Positions 60,814 to 64,000 of a DNA stretch of 64,000 nucleotides are shown one piece after another. Made by a program: the position numbers and the translations under genes. This DNA is from Phytophthora quininea. Its lineage: Eukaryota; Oomycota; Peronosporomycetes; Peronosporales; Peronosporaceae. How positions within the stretch are numbered: position 1 is the first letter of the stretch; the number at the start of each line of letters is the position of its first letter. The stretch spans positions 366,282 through 430,281 of the forward strand of contig JAAVTG010001021.1 of the NCBI GenBank assembly GCA_011947345.1. The letters are read 5' to 3'. The notes beneath the pieces were generated by a model, which was not told the DNA's origin, searched no databases, and was given only the letters and a program-made list of their open reading frames with translations.

Positions 60814-61751
60814 CTAACGCAAGTTGTTGAGTGTGTTGTAGAGGAATGTGTTCTGGTGTCTAAGATGCTGTGGGTATTGTTGTGTGCATTGCAGCACTGC
60901 TAGGTCGAGATGCCATTTCTGCTGCAGGTTCTTCTGGAGTGAATTTCTGCAGCTTGAAGAGTAACGGCGTGACATGATGAGCTCCTCTTTCGTTTGTTGC
61001 TGAGCACGTGTCACGAAAGGTAAGACAAGAGCGACCAGCAAGAGCAAATTGACGAGGAACGTACTGACGGCCACGGCGGTGTAGTGCGCCCGGGGCTTGA
61101 CGAGTGTGTTGGCTTTGGCGTCGTTGGCTTCGTCCAGCTTCAGGCGCGTGTTGTGCTCGTCTGCGAGGTCGACGATCGCAGTCCCTGCCGCCAACTCTAC
61201 TCCACCGAAAGCAGCAACACTCCTGTCAAAGAGGTGGCGTCGTAGAACTCATTTCCAATAGCTAGATCCTACCTTTGGCGAGCTTGGACGCTGCCGCCAC
61301 CACCTCCAGCTGAACTTCGGTCGCGGCTTTCTTAGCCAGCGCCTCGGTTATTTCGTCGTCGTCGACTGCAGCGTGTACTGTCGGCGTGATCGGACGCGAG
61401 GACGTGGCTCCGCTCGGTGGTCGAGAGCCCGCTGCTTTCAAAGCAGGCGTCGACCGGCCCGACGCCTGCAGCATCCGGTTGATCGCGTCCAGCTCGATGC
61501 TCAGCTGGATACTCTTCTGCTTACACATGTCCTCGATCTCCCGGGCGCACGTGTTCTTCACGAAGCTTTGCAGGATCGCACACGACACGTTGGCGTTGTA
61601 CATTTTCGGCGGCGTCACGTGGTCTGACACAGACAGGAGGCCACGGAGAGGAGCATGAGCGCGTTGCGTGAGCTCGGGTAGAGGACAAGCAAGCGAACGC
61701 ACCGAAACCATATTTCATCCAGAAGAACGTAGCAGTCCCCGAAGACATCAC
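60814..61751 (-). CDS. Small single-pass membrane protein, unknown function
   Basis: Three exons fit well: 61751-61703, 61623-61273, 61196-60814, with GTGCG...CAG and GTAGG...TAG introns. They join KYGF to DHVTPPKMYNANV and KLAK to ELAAGTAIVD. The N-terminal half has a helical, coiled-coil-like segment (REIEDMCKQKSIQLSIELDA); one transmembrane segment (TAVAVSTFLVNLLLLVALVL) is followed by a Gln-rich tail of about 60 residues. No family recognised. The frame is intact after splicing. Confidence 0.6.
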
Positions 61752-62889
61752 CCCAAAAGTAATCTGCGGCGCTTCACGGCGCTATCAATGGCGGCGAGTT
61801 CGTCGTTTCAAGGTCCGAGGCGATTGACGGGGCATGCGATCAAGCTTTTGTCGTGGCAGATCAGCATGAAGTGTTGGCGGGGTTCATCCAGGCTTGGGTG
61901 ATTACAGGGACCAACAAGAAGCTTCGGAGTGCAGCGACATCGTGCTCTATGCGGGGTGCACTGCAAGCAAGCGTGTCATGCAAAGCAATTGATTGGTGTC
62001 ATGATCGTTGCAGGTTGGTCTGACCGACGCGAACGTGCTTTCCCTGCCTGCTGGACACAGTAGCGAGTCGAGCGCTTTAGGCTCGCTAGATGATCGTCGA
62101 GCTCCTCAGACCTGGACCGGACCTGAAAGCCGGCGACGTTGGTTGCAGTTTCCTCCTCGGGCTCTCTGGCAGGAAGCATACAAAGGCTTGGAGCAAGCTG
62201 GCGCCGAGGAAGGAAACGCGGGTGGGGGCTTCAAAGGCTCGAGCGTTTCAAAGCTGTTCGCTGTGCTGTGTTCACGCGCAACGCCACGACTCCAGCGCGA
62301 GCTTTGCATTCTGTCGGGCGGCAGACTGCAACGCGGTCCGGTGTTGATTTTGCGCCTGCCACTGCGTGACTGAAGCGTGGCCAGCTGGTCCCGTGCAAAC
62401 GTGACGCACGCCATGTCTCGTGGACCCGCTTCAAGTTCAGAGAGCGTGTTCGGCCCAACGGCTCGCTAGCGTAGCGTAGCGCGGAGCCGCAGCCAGCTCT
62501 TTCGTTAAGTGCAGCAACACAACGGACGACCCGACGAAGGCGCTATCGAAGAATCAATGCTATCGATGCGAGCGCAACGGAGAGCTCAAGCACTGGTGGT
62601 GGCGGGTGGTGGGTGTGGGGCGGAACGCGACCACGTCACACGTGGCTTTGCCGGCGGAAGGAGGTCACCAATCGAGGTCGAGGCGGTCTCCGCTAGGACA
62701 GTTGCAGCAGGCGCCTTGCCACAGCAATGCTCGCAGGCATTAGCCTGCTTGATCAGGAGACTCGTGTCTTTGTCGATGCTGGATCCTCGTCCGGTCGTTG
62801 ACTAATTGGTCTGCACTCCACCCCACATCCTGGCTTTGCTGGTGGTGGTGAAGCTCGAAGCACTTTTCTTTTTGTCCACAGCAGAGACC
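61752..62889. other. Intergenic, GC-rich, no gene recognised
   Basis: Head-to-head interval between the small membrane protein and the FYVE gene. The open frames here overlap one another on both strands without codon-like composition. Nothing supported. Confidence 0.4.
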
Positions 62890-64000
62890 ATGGCGTTCCG
62901 GAAAGTGCAGCTCGGCTCCAGCAAGGCGCCGTATTCGAGTCCGTACGCGCCGTTGGAGCTGTCCGAGAAGGAGAAGAAGCAGCTTCGGCAGCTCGCCAAG
63001 GAGCTCGTGGAAGTCAACATCGACAGCTACGAAGAGTTCCTGGCCGTGCACGACGGCAAGCTGCCCGAGCACGAGTGGAAGTTCTCTCGGCGCGACGAGC
63101 AAGTCGAGACGTTCGTGCGTCGTCGCGAGAAGTACAATCTGCGCGGCTTCGGGTCGCCGCACAACCTGCACGCCGAGTCGTTCACGCGCACGGCCACCAG
63201 TCTCAGCAGTACGCGCAGCGAAGACTTCTCGTCGCTCAATGTGGCCGACATCCGATCCATCGGGTCGAGAGATGGCACGATCGAAGAAGCACTGCACGGC
63301 TCCATGTGCACCACCACGGACTCCATGCGCATCAACTCGGAGTACATCGAAGACGGCGTGGTCGACTGCTGCGTGCTCGCCATCATTGAGAACGTCACCC
63401 CAGAAGACCCTTTCACTTCGCTTAGTGTCCGGTGGGGAGTCAACGAGAACTCAAAGCTCGTCCGCAGCATCGTCAAGAAGTACGACCACGTCTACCTCGA
63501 CGCCACCGGGTTCACTCATTTGAGCAACGGAGAGCGCGTAGCCTACCACTTGGTGCACTCGATCGACTTTAAAGGCACGACCCCGCCGTTGTCGCAGTAC
63601 TTCCGCGGTCAAGTGGCGTCGATCGGCTTTGGCGACAGGTAGAGCCCAACGTCGTGGAGATCCACGGCCACGGAGTGTTCGCTCTGCCCAGTGAACGAGC
63701 TCGCCACCTGTTCATCCCTGCGCTCGCGACTTCACTGTCCAAATCGATGGTCCATGTCTTCCACTCGTCACAAATGAAGCGGTTGGCTTGGGCTGTCCGA
63801 CAGCAGAAAATGCAAATGCTGTTTCGGCCGCAGTGGAGCTCGCAGCATCCGTGCAGTGTCTGCAAGAAGAGACGCAAAATGCACAAAGGCTCGAGCTGCG
63901 ATCTCTGCGGCGAACATGTGTGCAAGTTGTGCCGCATTACCCACAAGACAGCGTCCGTGGAGCTGGACAACAAGCTGCATTGGACCAAGGTGCACGTGTG
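62890..64000 (+). CDS. START-like/FYVE zinc-finger protein, N-terminal part; cut by the right edge
   Basis: Lipid-binding type protein of the START-like plus FYVE kind that is abundant in oomycetes. Start at 62890 (MAFRKVQLGSSKAPYSSPY). The N-terminal domain includes SVRWGVNENSKLVRS and YLDATGFTHL. Zinc-binding pairs follow at about 63857-63940: CSVC, CDLC, CKLC. A break at GG 63638-63639 is mended by one added G (GFGDRVEPNVVEIHGHGV). The START assignment is by overall resemblance; the zinc pairs are seen directly. The gene continues past 64000. Confidence 0.7.

Overview
This window is nuclear DNA from an oomycete, most likely Phytophthora or a close Peronosporales relative. It is gene-dense, with short GT-AG introns of about 50-80 bp, and every gene recognised is eukaryotic. 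A broken Crinkler (CRN) gene carries the LFLAK and HVLVVLPE header motifs typical of that group. PAN/Apple modules on a secreted oxidoreductase, a radial-spoke protein (swimming zoospores) and an alveolate/stramenopile-style tandem TKL kinase fit the same picture.

Layout. 0-3.4 kb: N-terminal half of a CBP/p300-type coactivator (KIX, TAZ), running off the left edge. 4.7-28.2 kb: a rearranged accessory block. It holds two inverted copies of a secreted GMC oxidoreductase-PAN gene (4.7-6.6 and 13.7-15.8 kb), two inverted copies of a three-gene unit (U11/U12-35K, metallophosphoesterase, unknown protein; 9.3-13.2 and 22.9-26.8 kb), one broken CRN effector gene and a cluster of CRN remnants. Inside it lie an EGF/Calx-beta/PA14 secreted protein, fibrillarin and RSPH14. 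28.2-36.9 kb: GT7 glycosyltransferase, DDX52/Rok1 helicase, six-exon TATA-binding protein, and a KIX-domain glutamine-rich coactivator (MED15-like candidate). 37.3-52.4 kb: EF-hand protein, LRRC40 paralogue 1 (minus), BK-like potassium channel, MTG1 GTPase, tandem TKL kinase, ADAT3, LRRC40 paralogue 2 (plus). 52.5-64 kb: a secreted type I membrane protein, a remnant-filled gap, PHAF1 (ten exons), NAF1, Fe/Mn superoxide dismutase, a small membrane protein and a FYVE-type protein cut by the right edge.

The most general observation is that about thirty reading frames break at a short homopolymer and each is mended by adding exactly one base; I found no break in a conserved domain that needs a base removed. 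In five places the duplicated genes give an internal control: one copy has the longer run and an open frame, the other is one base shorter. This looks like deletion-biased sequencing error, so most of the broken genes are probably intact in the organism. The CRN gene is an exception because it also carries an in-frame TAG.

Functional themes are RNA processing and ribosome biogenesis (fibrillarin, NAF1, DDX52, MTG1, U11/U12-35K, ADAT3), RNA polymerase II transcription (CBP, TBP, KIX protein), signalling (TKL kinase, K+ channel, EF-hand) and the secreted host/cell-wall interface (GMC-PAN, CRN, PA14 protein). Neighbouring genes often start within about 50-120 bp of each other on opposite strands, so shared promoters are likely.
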